From JADLHS01 sp964539515 (GTDB lineage Bacteria; Verrucomicrobiota; Verrucomicrobiia; Limisphaerales; JADLHS01): a stretch of 64,000 bases of DNA. Position numbers and translations under genes: made by a program. The notes under the pieces are model-generated. The model was not told the DNA's origin. It saw only the letters and a program-made list of their open reading frames with translations, and made no database searches. The first letter of the stretch is position 1; every line of letters begins with the position of its first letter. This document shows positions 9,258-17,401 of the stretch, piece by piece. The DNA lies in contig CAZIJO010000006.1 in the NCBI GenBank assembly GCA_964539515.1, forward strand, positions 1 to 64,000, read 5' to 3'.

Positions 9258-10181
9258 TTACTCCGGCCGACGCAGCTGCTCCAGAATATGGTAAAGCTCG
9301 CTGAGTTCACGGGTGCGAATCGCCCCCACCTTCTCCAACGTTGCGGCGTAGGATCCCGAGGCGCGACCACCAGCGATGATCTTGATCGCGGGTGACAGAT
9401 GTCGGCGGAGGCTTTCGAGTTCCTGTGCTAGATTCGGGTCGTCGTCGGGATAAACGATGCTCATCGCCACGGCTCGTGCCTTGTTTTGGATCGCCGCGCC
9501 CGCGATCTCCACCGCGGGCAGGCTGGTCCCCAGGAAAATCACCCGCCAGCCCAGATCACTCGCCGCCGCGGCGACCATGACCGCCCCTAGTTCATGTAGT
9601 TGCCCTGCCGGCGTGCCCACGACGAGCACCGGCGCGGCGCCGTTCGCCGCGTAGGGTTTGGAAGCCGTCAGGAGATAATTGCGAATGACGGCGCTTGCAA
9701 AATGTTCATGGGCCGCGGTAATGCTGCCGTCGCGCCACAACTCGCCGACTTTCTGGGCGAGGGGCGCGATGATTCTTTCCAGCAATCCATGCTGGCCAAA
9801 CGCCACCGCCGCCTGCCCCAGAACTTCTTCCAGTGCGGTGGAGTTCAGTTTTTCAATTGCGGCGATGGCCGCATCGATCGCTTGCGGCGCGACGTCGCCG
9901 ACCCGCTTCGCGGCGGGCATAGGGGCCGGGGTCGCTTCGGCTGCCAGCTCACGCAGTTTTTCAACCTTTAACTTTGCAATGCTACTGATGCAGTGACCCG
10001 CATGGGTTGCGGTGCGCAGCAAGGTCAACCGCTCAATCTCGGCGTCCGAGTAGCGCCGCCGATTCGTGTCCGTGCGGTCGGGGGAGACGGCATTGTAGCG
10101 GCGTTCCCAAACCCGAATAACGTGGGCCGTCAATCCACTTTTCCGGGCGGCGATTTTGATTGAATGCTGAACTTCTGACAT
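9258..10181 (-). CDS. carH-like: MerR-family regulator with B12-binding domain (CarH/LitR type photoreceptor)
   Basis: 307 residues from the ATG at 10181; a TTG at 10202 would add seven. Residues 5-70 form a MerR winged helix (IAARKSGLTAHVIRVWERRY, then RRYSDAEIERL). The C-terminal part is a helix bundle plus Rossmann-like cobalamin-binding domain. The bundle holds W-x9-EH (W near 147, VGELWRDGSITAAHEHF), the signature of adenosylcobalamin photoreceptors. QLHELG near 195 supplies the candidate lower-axial His, although the usual acidic residue of E/DxHxxG is Gln here. In Thermus CarH a His follows the key Trp; here it is Arg. Known members repress carotenoid genes in the dark and release DNA in light. 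The divergent sigma factor and carotenoid genes support that role. Confidence 0.9.
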   Translation of the reverse strand: MSEVQHSIKIAARKSGLTAHVIRVWERRYNAVSPDRTDTNRRRYSDAEIERLTLLRTATHAGHCISSIAKLKVEKLRELAAEATPAPMPAAKRVGDVAPQAIDAAIAAIEKLNSTALEEVLGQAAVAFGQHGLLERIIAPLAQKVGELWRDGSITAAHEHFASAVIRNYLLTASKPYAANGAAPVLVVGTPAGQLHELGAVMVAAAASDLGWRVIFLGTSLPAVEIAGAAIQNKARAVAMSIVYPDDDPNLAQELESLRRHLSPAIKIIAGGRASGSYAATLEKVGAIRTRELSELYHILEQLRRPE

Positions 10182-10195
10182 TGTCGAAATGAAGC

Positions 10196-10212
10196 TAGAC
10201 AATTAATGAACA
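10196..10212. promoter_or_regulatory. Candidate CarH operator copy near the regulator start
   Basis: TAGACAATTAATGAACA lies 15 bp upstream of the regulator ATG and matches TAGACAATATTTGAACA at 10339-10355 at 14 of 17 positions, in the same orientation. Both contain two ANACA half-sites 11 bp apart. The position suggests autoregulation of the regulator. This is inference from sequence only. Confidence 0.5.
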
Positions 10213-10307
10213 AACGCAAGCAGTTAGTTCGCCTCTGAAGGAACAGGCTCTACGAATCAGGATGTTTTCTGGAGATAAATCCTGCGATTGCGGTTCTCGA
10301 AAATATA

Positions 10308-10355
10308 TTAAACAAAACGTTGACAGTTTATAACATATTAGACAATATTTGAACA
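10308..10355. promoter_or_regulatory. Direct-repeat operator array and promoter of the sigma/carotenoid operon
   Basis: Five related heptamers run in one direction: TTAAACA (10308-10314), GTTGACA (10319-10325), TATAACA (10329-10335), TTAGACA (10338-10344) and TTGAACA (10349-10355). Their ends are 11, 10, 9 and 11 bp apart. CarH operators studied in Thermus consist of 11-bp direct repeats, so this fits a CarH tetramer site. TTGACA at 10320-10325 could serve as a -35 element with CAATAT at 10343-10348 after 17 bp, which would put bound regulator directly over the promoter. Confidence 0.6.
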
Positions 10356-11473
10356 TGTTTAACGGCAATTACCTCACGACAGCGCAAGAAGCGCCAGGAA
10401 ATCGCGGTTTGAAAACCCCATCAGAAAGGGCGGTAATCGGGTTACGGCGCACTGGGACTGGACCGGCCATAAACCCGTCCATCGGGATCCGTGCCACGCG
10501 CTCTTTGTTGAGCGTTGTAAAACAAAGTTCGCGCCCGGCATCAAAAATTGTCACTCCCCCGCCGGTCGCAACTCCGGTGGCGGGGGTGCCGCCTTCTCCA
10601 CGAGTCAATGTCCGCGAGGAAGTCATTTCGACCGGTGCGCCGGCGGAAATGGATTCAATTCTGTCCCAGTACATGCGGGAGGCGGGCGAAGTTGCCTTGC
10701 TCACCCCGCAAGAGGAAGTGGCCCTCGCCACCCGCATTCGACAAGGCGACGACGCGGCGCGCGAGCACATGATCCGGGCCAACCTGCGGTTCGTGATCAA
10801 GATCGCCCGCGAATACGAACACCTCGGCATGCCGCTCTTGGATTTGATCAATGAGGGCAACATCGGTCTGATGAAAGCGGTGGAAAAGTTCGACCCGAAC
10901 AAGGGGGCCAAGCTGACGACCTACAGCTCGCTTTGGATCAAACAACAAATCCGCCGCGCCCTGGCCAGCCAGGGCAAGACGATTCGGCTACCCGTGCACG
11001 TGGCCGACAAGATCTATCAACTCGGCAAAGCCGAAGTGCGATTACGCGACCTGCTCGGGCGCGAAGCCACGGATGAAGAACTGGCGGCGGAATTGGAAAT
11101 CCGACCCAGCCGGGTGGCCAAACTACGGCGCGCGGCGCTGCGACCGTCGTCGCTGGATGCGCCGCTGGGCGACACCAGGAGCAGCACCGTCGCCGAAGTG
11201 GTGGCCGATGAGAACGTGGCCTCACCTTTTGAACAGTTGCGGGAAAAGTCCGAAACGGTATTGATTCATGAGCTCGTGAAACAACTGCCGGAACGTGAGG
11301 CCCGCATCATTCGCTTCCGGTTCGGCCTGGACAGTGGTGGCGAACGCACGCTGGAAGATGTGGGGCGGAAGTTCAAGCTCACCCGCGAGCGCATTCGTCA
11401 GTTGCAAAACCTGGCCTTGTCTAAACTCCGTAAGATGTTAGAAGACCCTGACGCCATGCCCGTCGCGGCCTGA
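10355..11473 (+). CDS. RpoD-like (group 2) sigma-70 factor of the light island
   Basis: 372 residues from the ATG at 10355; a TTG lies two codons earlier. There is no visible ribosome site, and the ATG sits where a transcript from the proposed promoter would begin, so translation may be leaderless or start further in. The first 95 residues are low-complexity. Region 1.2 follows (MDSILSQYMREAG), then region 2 (NLRFVIKIAREYEHLG to TTYSSLWIKQQIRRALA), region 3 and region 4 (LEDVGRKFKLTRERIRQLQ). Region 1.1 is absent, as in non-essential group 2 factors. It heads the carotenoid gene run and is divergent from the CarH-type regulator. LitR systems in actinobacteria use an ECF sigma (LitS) at this place; a primary-type sigma here is unusual. 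Confidence 0.88.
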   Translation: MFNGNYLTTAQEAPGNRGLKTPSERAVIGLRRTGTGPAINPSIGIRATRSLLSVVKQSSRPASKIVTPPPVATPVAGVPPSPRVNVREEVISTGAPAEMDSILSQYMREAGEVALLTPQEEVALATRIRQGDDAAREHMIRANLRFVIKIAREYEHLGMPLLDLINEGNIGLMKAVEKFDPNKGAKLTTYSSLWIKQQIRRALASQGKTIRLPVHVADKIYQLGKAEVRLRDLLGREATDEELAAELEIRPSRVAKLRRAALRPSSLDAPLGDTRSSTVAEVVADENVASPFEQLREKSETVLIHELVKQLPEREARIIRFRFGLDSGGERTLEDVGRKFKLTRERIRQLQNLALSKLRKMLEDPDAMPVAA

Positions 11474-11513
11474 ATCAATTGCAGCAAAAACCAAAGCGAA
11501 GCCAAAGGGAACC

Positions 11514-13076
11514 ATGACCAAGGAGGTGATCATCATCGGTGCCGGCCCCGGCGGCCTGGCGACGGCCATTCAATTGGCGTCGGCTGGAGTACGCGTCAAA
11601 GTGATCGAACGGCTCCCGCTGATTGGCGGACGAACGTCAACCATTGAGGCTGACGGCTACAAGTTCGATCTCGGCCCGACGTTTTTTCTGTATCCGCGGC
11701 TGCTGAATGAAATCTTCAAATCCGCCGGCACTACCGTGGAACGGGAGGTGCCGATGGTGCGGCTCGATCCGCAATACCGGATTCAGTTCGGGGCCGGCGG
11801 CAAAATGGATTGCACCCCGAACGTAGCGGAAATGGAGCGGCAGATCGCGGCGCTCGCGCCATCCGACGCACCGAATTTCAACAAATTCCTGCACGAGAAC
11901 CGTACCAAGCTCGCGCTCATGGAGCCGTGTCTTGAAACGCCCTTCAACGGCTGGGGCAGCCTGCTGAACCGGCAGCTGCTGAAAATGCTACCTATGCTCC
12001 GCCCGCATCAGTCGGTCGATACCTATCTCCGGCGCTTTTTCCAGGATGAGCGCGTGCGGCTGGCGTTTTGTTTCCAATCGAAATATCTCGGCATGTCGCC
12101 CTTCCGCTGCCCGAGTTTATTCTCAATTCTCTCTTTTCTCGAGTATGAGCATGGCGTTTGGCATCCCATCGGTGGTTGCGGGAGCGTGACCAAGGCCATG
12201 GCACGCGTGGCGGAACGGCTGGGGGTCCAAATCCTACTGAATGAGCCCGTTGAAGAAATGCTCTTCGCCGGCCGGCGCGCCGTGGGAGTGCGCACCGCCA
12301 CCGGCACGCACCGCGCCGACGCCGTCGTGGTGAATGCCGATTTCGCCCGTGCCATGGAGCGGCTCGTGCCGAATCAACTCCGCCGCAAATGGACCAACGC
12401 GAAGCTGGCGAAGAAAAAATATTCCTGTTCCACGTTCATGATGTATCTCGGCGTCGAGGGCGAATTCAATCTGCCGCATCATACCATTCACATCGCCGAG
12501 AACTATGCCCAGAACCTCGACGAAATCGAGAATCAGCACGTATTGAGCGATGACCCCAGCTTTTACGTTCAGAACGCCGGGGTCACGGATCCGACGCTGG
12601 CCCCCGCGGGCAAAAGCGCGTTATACGTGCTGGCGCCAGTCACGCATCAACATCCGAATGTCGATTGGTCAAGGGAACGCGAGCGCTTCCGCAAACTGCT
12701 GTTGCGACAAATTGCCAGGGCTGGGTACGGTGACATCGAGAGCCGTATCCGCTACGAACGCGTCATCACCCCGGCGGATTGGGATTCGCGCTATGAGATT
12801 TATCGCGGCGCCACCTTCAACCTGGCGCACACGCTGGATCAAATGCTGCACCTGCGCCCGCACAATCGCTTCGAAGACCTCGACGGCATCTATCTGGTTG
12901 GCGGCGGTACCCATCCGGGCAGCGGTCTGCCGGTCATCTTCGAATCGGCACGGATTTCCTCCCGGCTATTACTCGCGGACTTTGGCATGGGTCAACCGGA
13001 TGCGGATTCTGTCCCGGACGAAAGCCCGTTAACCGCCGAAACGCCGGCGCCCGTTTATGAAACCGTCAACCGGTGA
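11514..13076 (+). CDS. crtI-like: CrtI-family carotenoid desaturase/oxygenase
   Basis: 520 residues. The N-terminal Rossmann fold has GAGPGGLATAIQLASAG and a downstream ERLPLIGGRTST pattern. The C-terminal FAD motif reads YLVGGGTHPGSGLPVIFESARISS (about residues 463-486), typical of phytoene desaturase and related CrtN/CrtP/CrtO enzymes. It would act at the membrane on a carotene backbone. The adjoining aldehyde dehydrogenase (20 bp overlap) suggests that the product is, or becomes, a carotenoid aldehyde, as with the CrtP-type terminal oxidases of C30 pathways. A pure desaturase cannot be excluded from sequence alone. No phytoene or dehydrosqualene synthase gene lies in this window. Confidence 0.88.
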   Translation: MTKEVIIIGAGPGGLATAIQLASAGVRVKVIERLPLIGGRTSTIEADGYKFDLGPTFFLYPRLLNEIFKSAGTTVEREVPMVRLDPQYRIQFGAGGKMDCTPNVAEMERQIAALAPSDAPNFNKFLHENRTKLALMEPCLETPFNGWGSLLNRQLLKMLPMLRPHQSVDTYLRRFFQDERVRLAFCFQSKYLGMSPFRCPSLFSILSFLEYEHGVWHPIGGCGSVTKAMARVAERLGVQILLNEPVEEMLFAGRRAVGVRTATGTHRADAVVVNADFARAMERLVPNQLRRKWTNAKLAKKKYSCSTFMMYLGVEGEFNLPHHTIHIAENYAQNLDEIENQHVLSDDPSFYVQNAGVTDPTLAPAGKSALYVLAPVTHQHPNVDWSRERERFRKLLLRQIARAGYGDIESRIRYERVITPADWDSRYEIYRGATFNLAHTLDQMLHLRPHNRFEDLDGIYLVGGGTHPGSGLPVIFESARISSRLLLADFGMGQPDADSVPDESPLTAETPAPVYETVNR

Positions 13077-14568
13077 AAAGCCTCAGCGTCTGACCGTGAC
13101 AGGTTTCGCGGACGGCGATGATTTTTTGGCGGCCTCCGGTTCCATCGCGCTCGACATGCGCCGCGCGCAGTCGCCTTGGGCGGAGGCTCCGTTGCGGACC
13201 CGGCTGCGAATCATCCGGCGGTTCCGGCATCTGCTGGCGGAGCAAGCCGGATCGAGCGCAAACTCCGCGTCTGGCTCAAGCCAGCGTCCGGTGGCCGAAA
13301 TTCTCACCTCGGAAATAATTCCGCTGGCCGAGGCCGCCCGCTTCGTCGAACAGGAGGCGGAAGACCTTCTCGCCCCCCGCCGCGTCGGTCGCCGCCGCCG
13401 CCCCCTCTGGCTCGGCGGTGTTACCGCCACCGTTTGTCGCGAACCCTTCGGCCTGGTGCTCGTGATTGCGCCGTCGAATTATCCCCTTTTTCTGCCCGGA
13501 GTGCAGGTATTGCAGGCGCTCGTGGCGGGCAACGCCGTTTTGCTCAAACCCGGGCCCGGCGGCACGGCCGCCGCGTGCGAACTCGCGCGCTTGTTCAATG
13601 CAGCGGGACTTCCCTCCTTGCTGTTGCGGGTGCTGCCCGAAACTCCCGAAGCGGCCCAGACCGCCATTCGCGCCGGTGTGGACAAGGTTTTCTTCACCGG
13701 TTCCGCCACCACGGGCGCAAAAATCCTGGCCCAACTCGCGCCCCTTGCGATCCCGGCTGCGATGGAGCTTTCGGGTTGTGATGCGCTCATCATTCGCGCG
13801 GACGCCGATCTGGATCTGGCCGTGCAAGCGCTCGGCTTCGGACTGAGGCTTAATTCCGGTCAGACCTGCATCGCCCCCCGCCGCGTATTCGTGGCCCGGG
13901 CGGTGGCGACTGAATTTGAAGGCCGGCTGGCGCGGCTCCTCTCCGATCATTGGCCCGTAGCCTTCTCTCCCGCGCAACGGGAACGCGTGACACCGCTCCT
14001 GCGGGAAGCGGTGAACCAGGGGGCCCACTTTTTGTCGGGCAAAATCCTTCCGGGCGGCGAGGTAATTGGCCCGGTGGTGATCGCTGGCGCGAACCCGTCG
14101 CTGCCCTTGCTGCGGCAGGACATTTTCGCGCCGCTCCTGACAATTCTTACCGTTTCGGACGACAATGAAGCCATCGCTCTGGCCAATGATTGTCCTTATG
14201 CGCTGGGGGCTACGATCTTCACCCGGGATGAAACCGCCGCTCACTCACTGGCGGCGCGGCTGAGTGCTGGCATCATTGTCATCAACGATCTGATTGTCCC
14301 CACGGCGGACGCACGCCTGCCCTTTGGCGGACGCAAACTCAGCGGGTTCGGATTCACGCGCGGCCCGGAAGGACTGCTCGAAATGACCACCACGAAAGTG
14401 GTCACCCGGCGCCGTGGGCGGTGGCGTCCGCATTACGACCCACCGCGGGCGGAGGATGAGGGGTTGTTTCTCAATTACCTCGGATTGGTTCACGGAGGTG
14501 AATTCCGTCACCGATGGAATTCGTTCCGCCGCCTGATCGCGAATCTGCTGGGCCGTGGCAAACCATGA
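13057..14568 (+). CDS. Aldehyde dehydrogenase (probable apocarotenal/diaponeurosporenal dehydrogenase)
   Basis: 503 residues with the ALDH fold: a cofactor-binding stretch (VIAPSNYPLFLPGVQVLQAL, KPGPGG), a FTGSATTG turn, the general-base Glu in AMELSGCDAL (about residue 237), the nucleophile Cys in NSGQTCIAPRR (about 271) and LPFGGRKLSGFG near the C-terminus. It overlaps the carotenoid gene by 20 bp and the next gene by an ATGA, so the three are translationally linked. C30 carotenoid pathways of Staphylococcus and, from memory, Planctomycetes use such an enzyme (CrtNc type) to turn a terminal aldehyde into a carboxylate. Substrate assignment rests on context. Confidence 0.85.
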   Translation: MKPSTGEKPQRLTVTGFADGDDFLAASGSIALDMRRAQSPWAEAPLRTRLRIIRRFRHLLAEQAGSSANSASGSSQRPVAEILTSEIIPLAEAARFVEQEAEDLLAPRRVGRRRRPLWLGGVTATVCREPFGLVLVIAPSNYPLFLPGVQVLQALVAGNAVLLKPGPGGTAAACELARLFNAAGLPSLLLRVLPETPEAAQTAIRAGVDKVFFTGSATTGAKILAQLAPLAIPAAMELSGCDALIIRADADLDLAVQALGFGLRLNSGQTCIAPRRVFVARAVATEFEGRLARLLSDHWPVAFSPAQRERVTPLLREAVNQGAHFLSGKILPGGEVIGPVVIAGANPSLPLLRQDIFAPLLTILTVSDDNEAIALANDCPYALGATIFTRDETAAHSLAARLSAGIIVINDLIVPTADARLPFGGRKLSGFGFTRGPEGLLEMTTTKVVTRRRGRWRPHYDPPRAEDEGLFLNYLGLVHGGEFRHRWNSFRRLIANLLGRGKP

Positions 14569-15872
14569 GAACCAAATTACCTGTTGCAGCCCGTGGCCTT
14601 GGCCGGCTCCTTGTCCTGGTGGTTTCCGGACTGGCAGCGCACGCCGAATTGTCCCCGACGGATTGGCCGCAATGGCGGGGGCCAAGCCGCGACGGCCGAG
14701 TCGTCGGGCCGCCCTGGCCGGCCAGCCTGTCCAAGACCCCACCCAAAAAACTGTGGCGGGTTGAACTTGGCCCGAGTTACTCCGGACCGATTGTCTGGTC
14801 GAATCTGGTCTTTACCACCGAGACCGTAGGCAAGACCACCGAGGTGGTGCAGGCGTTTGAGCGGGAAACCGGCAAGCCGGTCTGGCGGACCGAATGGGCC
14901 GGCGCGATGTCGGTCCCGTTTTTTGCCAAGTCCAACGGCGATTGGATTCGCGCCACGCCCGCCTGTGACGGCGAGAGTCTGTTCGTAGCAGGAATGCGGG
15001 ATGTTTTGATCTGCCTGGACGCCGCCACGGGCAAGGAACGCTGGCGTTATGACTTTGTGAACCGGCTCAAGACCGAGCTGCCCGCCTTTGGTTTTGTGTG
15101 TTCGCCCCTGGTGGATGGCGACGCGGTATTCGTTCAGGCGGGCGCCAGCCTGGCGAAATTGAACAAGCGGACCGGCGAATTGCTCTGGCGCAGCCTCAAG
15201 GACGACGGTGGAATGTTGGGCAGCGCATTCTCTTCCCCGGTGCTGGCAACGCTCGCGGGCCGCCGGCAATTGATTGTGCAAACCCGGGAACTGCTCGCCG
15301 GGGTGGAGCCGGCGGATGGCACGGTGTTGTGGTCGCAAAAAGTGGAGGCTTTTCGCGGCATGAACATTCTTACCCCAATCGTGCACGAGGACTTGCTTTT
15401 CACCAGCACCTACGGCGGAAAAACCCTGACCTTTCGCACGACCGAAACCGACGGCAAGTTTGCCCTGGCCCCAGCCTGGTCACACAAAGCGCAGGGTTAC
15501 ATGTCCACGCCGGTCGTGGTGCAGGGCGTGGCGTATCATCATCTCAAGAGTCAACGCGTCATGGCGATCGAACTCGCCACCGGGAAGGAACTGTGGACCA
15601 GTTCCGAGAGTTTCGGCAAATACTGGAGTCTCGTGGCACAGGGTGACAACCTCCTTGCGCTGGACCAAAACGGCTGGCTCTTTCTGCTGAAGGCCAATCT
15701 GCGGAAGCTCGACATCACGGACCGGATAAAAATTAGCGACCAGGAAACCTGGGGCCACCTGGCGATCAGTGGCGACGAGTTTTTCATTCGTGAATTGAAG
15801 GCACTGGTCACCTATCGCTGGAGCGAGCCAGTTCCGGCCGCAGCGTTGGAATCAAACCGCAATCGTCCGTGA
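14565..15872 (+). CDS. Secreted PQQ-like beta-propeller repeat protein
   Basis: 435 residues from the ATG at 14565, whose ATGA overlaps the ALDH stop; a signal peptide covers about 1-28 (ending AAHAE). The mature protein opens with DWPQWRGPSRDG and has repeated W-rich blades (GKPVWRTEW, GKERWRYDF, GELLWRSL, GTVLWSQKV, GKELWTSSE), the pattern of PQQ-dehydrogenase-like/BamB-like propellers. Verrucomicrobia and Planctomycetes have many such outer-membrane-associated proteins, and most are not known to bind PQQ. Why one is coupled to a carotenoid aldehyde dehydrogenase is unclear; it may be a scaffold or a quinoprotein partner. Confidence 0.88.
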   Translation: MRTKLPVAARGLGRLLVLVVSGLAAHAELSPTDWPQWRGPSRDGRVVGPPWPASLSKTPPKKLWRVELGPSYSGPIVWSNLVFTTETVGKTTEVVQAFERETGKPVWRTEWAGAMSVPFFAKSNGDWIRATPACDGESLFVAGMRDVLICLDAATGKERWRYDFVNRLKTELPAFGFVCSPLVDGDAVFVQAGASLAKLNKRTGELLWRSLKDDGGMLGSAFSSPVLATLAGRRQLIVQTRELLAGVEPADGTVLWSQKVEAFRGMNILTPIVHEDLLFTSTYGGKTLTFRTTETDGKFALAPAWSHKAQGYMSTPVVVQGVAYHHLKSQRVMAIELATGKELWTSSESFGKYWSLVAQGDNLLALDQNGWLFLLKANLRKLDITDRIKISDQETWGHLAISGDEFFIRELKALVTYRWSEPVPAAALESNRNRP

Positions 15873-16131
15873 CATCAATCTCCCCCATCCGCGTACGAAA
15901 CCGAACAAATCCAGCACTTGGTAAATCAGGGCAGGTGGAACAGCGGAGGGAAGCGGTTCATAATTTCCGGCCCACGCCGTACTTGCGTTTGCGGCACGCC
16001 CCGACAAAAATGCTGCGTCGCCGCCAAGCCACTGGACGAAGCCAGAGAAGCGTACCGCCACAAGGTGGGAGGTTGATTTGCGCCGCCGTCGCCATGGGGC
16101 CGGCTCGAGCTGAAAACGGAATTTTTGCCCG

Positions 16132-17124
16132 ATGAAAACTGACTTGTTACCCCTGACGCAAACCGTTTCCTCCCCAGCTGAGGAAACGGAAGCGCAGCGG
16201 ATCGTGACCATAGACTTCGCCGGACACTCGACGACTGCCGATCGACCCATGGCTTTGACGCGGGATACCGTGCTCACGCGACCCATTGGTCAACTTCAGG
16301 AGTCGGTGGCGGTGCGGGATGACAAGCCGGGCAGCCCGGATCGGGCGACCGACTTGCCGTTCATCTCCCGGCCGCTGCTGCGTTTGTTCACCTGGTATTC
16401 CCGCTACTATCTTCGACGGCATTTTAATTCCTTGCGCGTTTCCCGGGCGAGTGCGCTGCCCGTGCCAGCCGATCAGCCGCTGGTGATCTACTCCAATCAC
16501 GCCTCCTGGTGGGATCCGCTGGTCGCTCTGCTCCTCTCGCAGGAATTTCTGCGCCACCAGCGCGTGTTCGCCCCCATAGATGCCGTCGCCCTGGCAAGTT
16601 ACGGTTTTTTCAATCGGCTGGGTGCGTTTGGTGTCGAACGGGACACCCGGCGCGGCGCGGGCCAATTCCTCCGCGTGGCGCGCACGATTTTGCAGCAACC
16701 CGGTAATGTCCTCTGGCTCACCCCTCAAAGTCGCTTCGCCGACGCACGAGAACGGCCGGCGAGTTTCAAGGCCGGGATTGGTCACCTGCCCAAGCAAGTC
16801 GCCAAATTATCCTTTGTTCCCGTCGCCATCGAATACGTTTTCTGGGAGGAACGCCGGCCGGAGATTCTCGCGCGTTTCGGCGAACCCTACGAAACCTGTG
16901 CTGAGGAAGTGCAGATGGCGCCGCAAGTGTGGACGCAGTTTTTTGCGGGCCGCCTCGCCGATACGCAGAATGCGCTCGCGGCGGAAGCCCGCCATCGTCA
17001 GCCTGAGAAGTTCCGTTGCCTGTTGCAGCGGGCCAACACCTGCCGTGGCATTTACGGTCGCTGGCAGGCGTTACAGGCGCATTGGCAGGGGAAACCACGC
17101 CAGAAGCAGCCCGGCAGATTGTGA
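16132..17124 (+). CDS. PlsC-like acyltransferase with altered motif III
   Basis: 330 residues. After about 75 N-terminal residues of low conservation there is a glycerolipid acyltransferase core: YSNHASWWDPL supplies the HX4D catalytic motif (H near 123, D near 128) and GVERDTRRGAG is motif II. The usual PEGTR of motif III is replaced by PQSRFADAR (about 198), so the conserved Glu is lost. A 259-bp non-coding gap separates it from the propeller gene. In C30 carotenoid pathways an acyltransferase (CrtO) esterifies the sugar or acid end group; given the location, acylation of a carotenoid is a reasonable but unproven guess. Membrane-lipid acylation is the alternative. Confidence 0.8.
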   Translation: MKTDLLPLTQTVSSPAEETEAQRIVTIDFAGHSTTADRPMALTRDTVLTRPIGQLQESVAVRDDKPGSPDRATDLPFISRPLLRLFTWYSRYYLRRHFNSLRVSRASALPVPADQPLVIYSNHASWWDPLVALLLSQEFLRHQRVFAPIDAVALASYGFFNRLGAFGVERDTRRGAGQFLRVARTILQQPGNVLWLTPQSRFADARERPASFKAGIGHLPKQVAKLSFVPVAIEYVFWEERRPEILARFGEPYETCAEEVQMAPQVWTQFFAGRLADTQNALAAEARHRQPEKFRCLLQRANTCRGIYGRWQALQAHWQGKPRQKQPGRL

Positions 17125-17401
17125 ACTTCGTCGCGCTCGCTCTCATCGCGACCCTGCCCGCCAGCATTTCATCCGGAGGCGGTCGATTATTCGTCCGAGT
17201 TTTCACACGCTGTGAGGAAGCCCCGTCATGAGCCGCCTGGAAGACTCAACCAGCAGCCAGTGTCCGGCACCGCCAACCATCCGGCCCGGTCGCATTGATA
17301 GGCGTGGGGCAATGGTGCCGACCGGTCCGGCTTTTCGCTGGCAGGCCGTCCGTATGGAAGCGACGCCATTGCGATACCAGAACCCGGTTCGCCCCTGCCC
17401 C

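Noticed and set aside
15869..16135. 88-codon frame between the propeller and acyltransferase genes
   Set aside because: Begins with a GTG overlapping the previous stop, but composition is random and basic with no motif; treated as non-coding.
17228..17401. Upstream extension of the unknown secreted protein
   Set aside because: Would place 58 unremarkable residues before a clear signal peptide.
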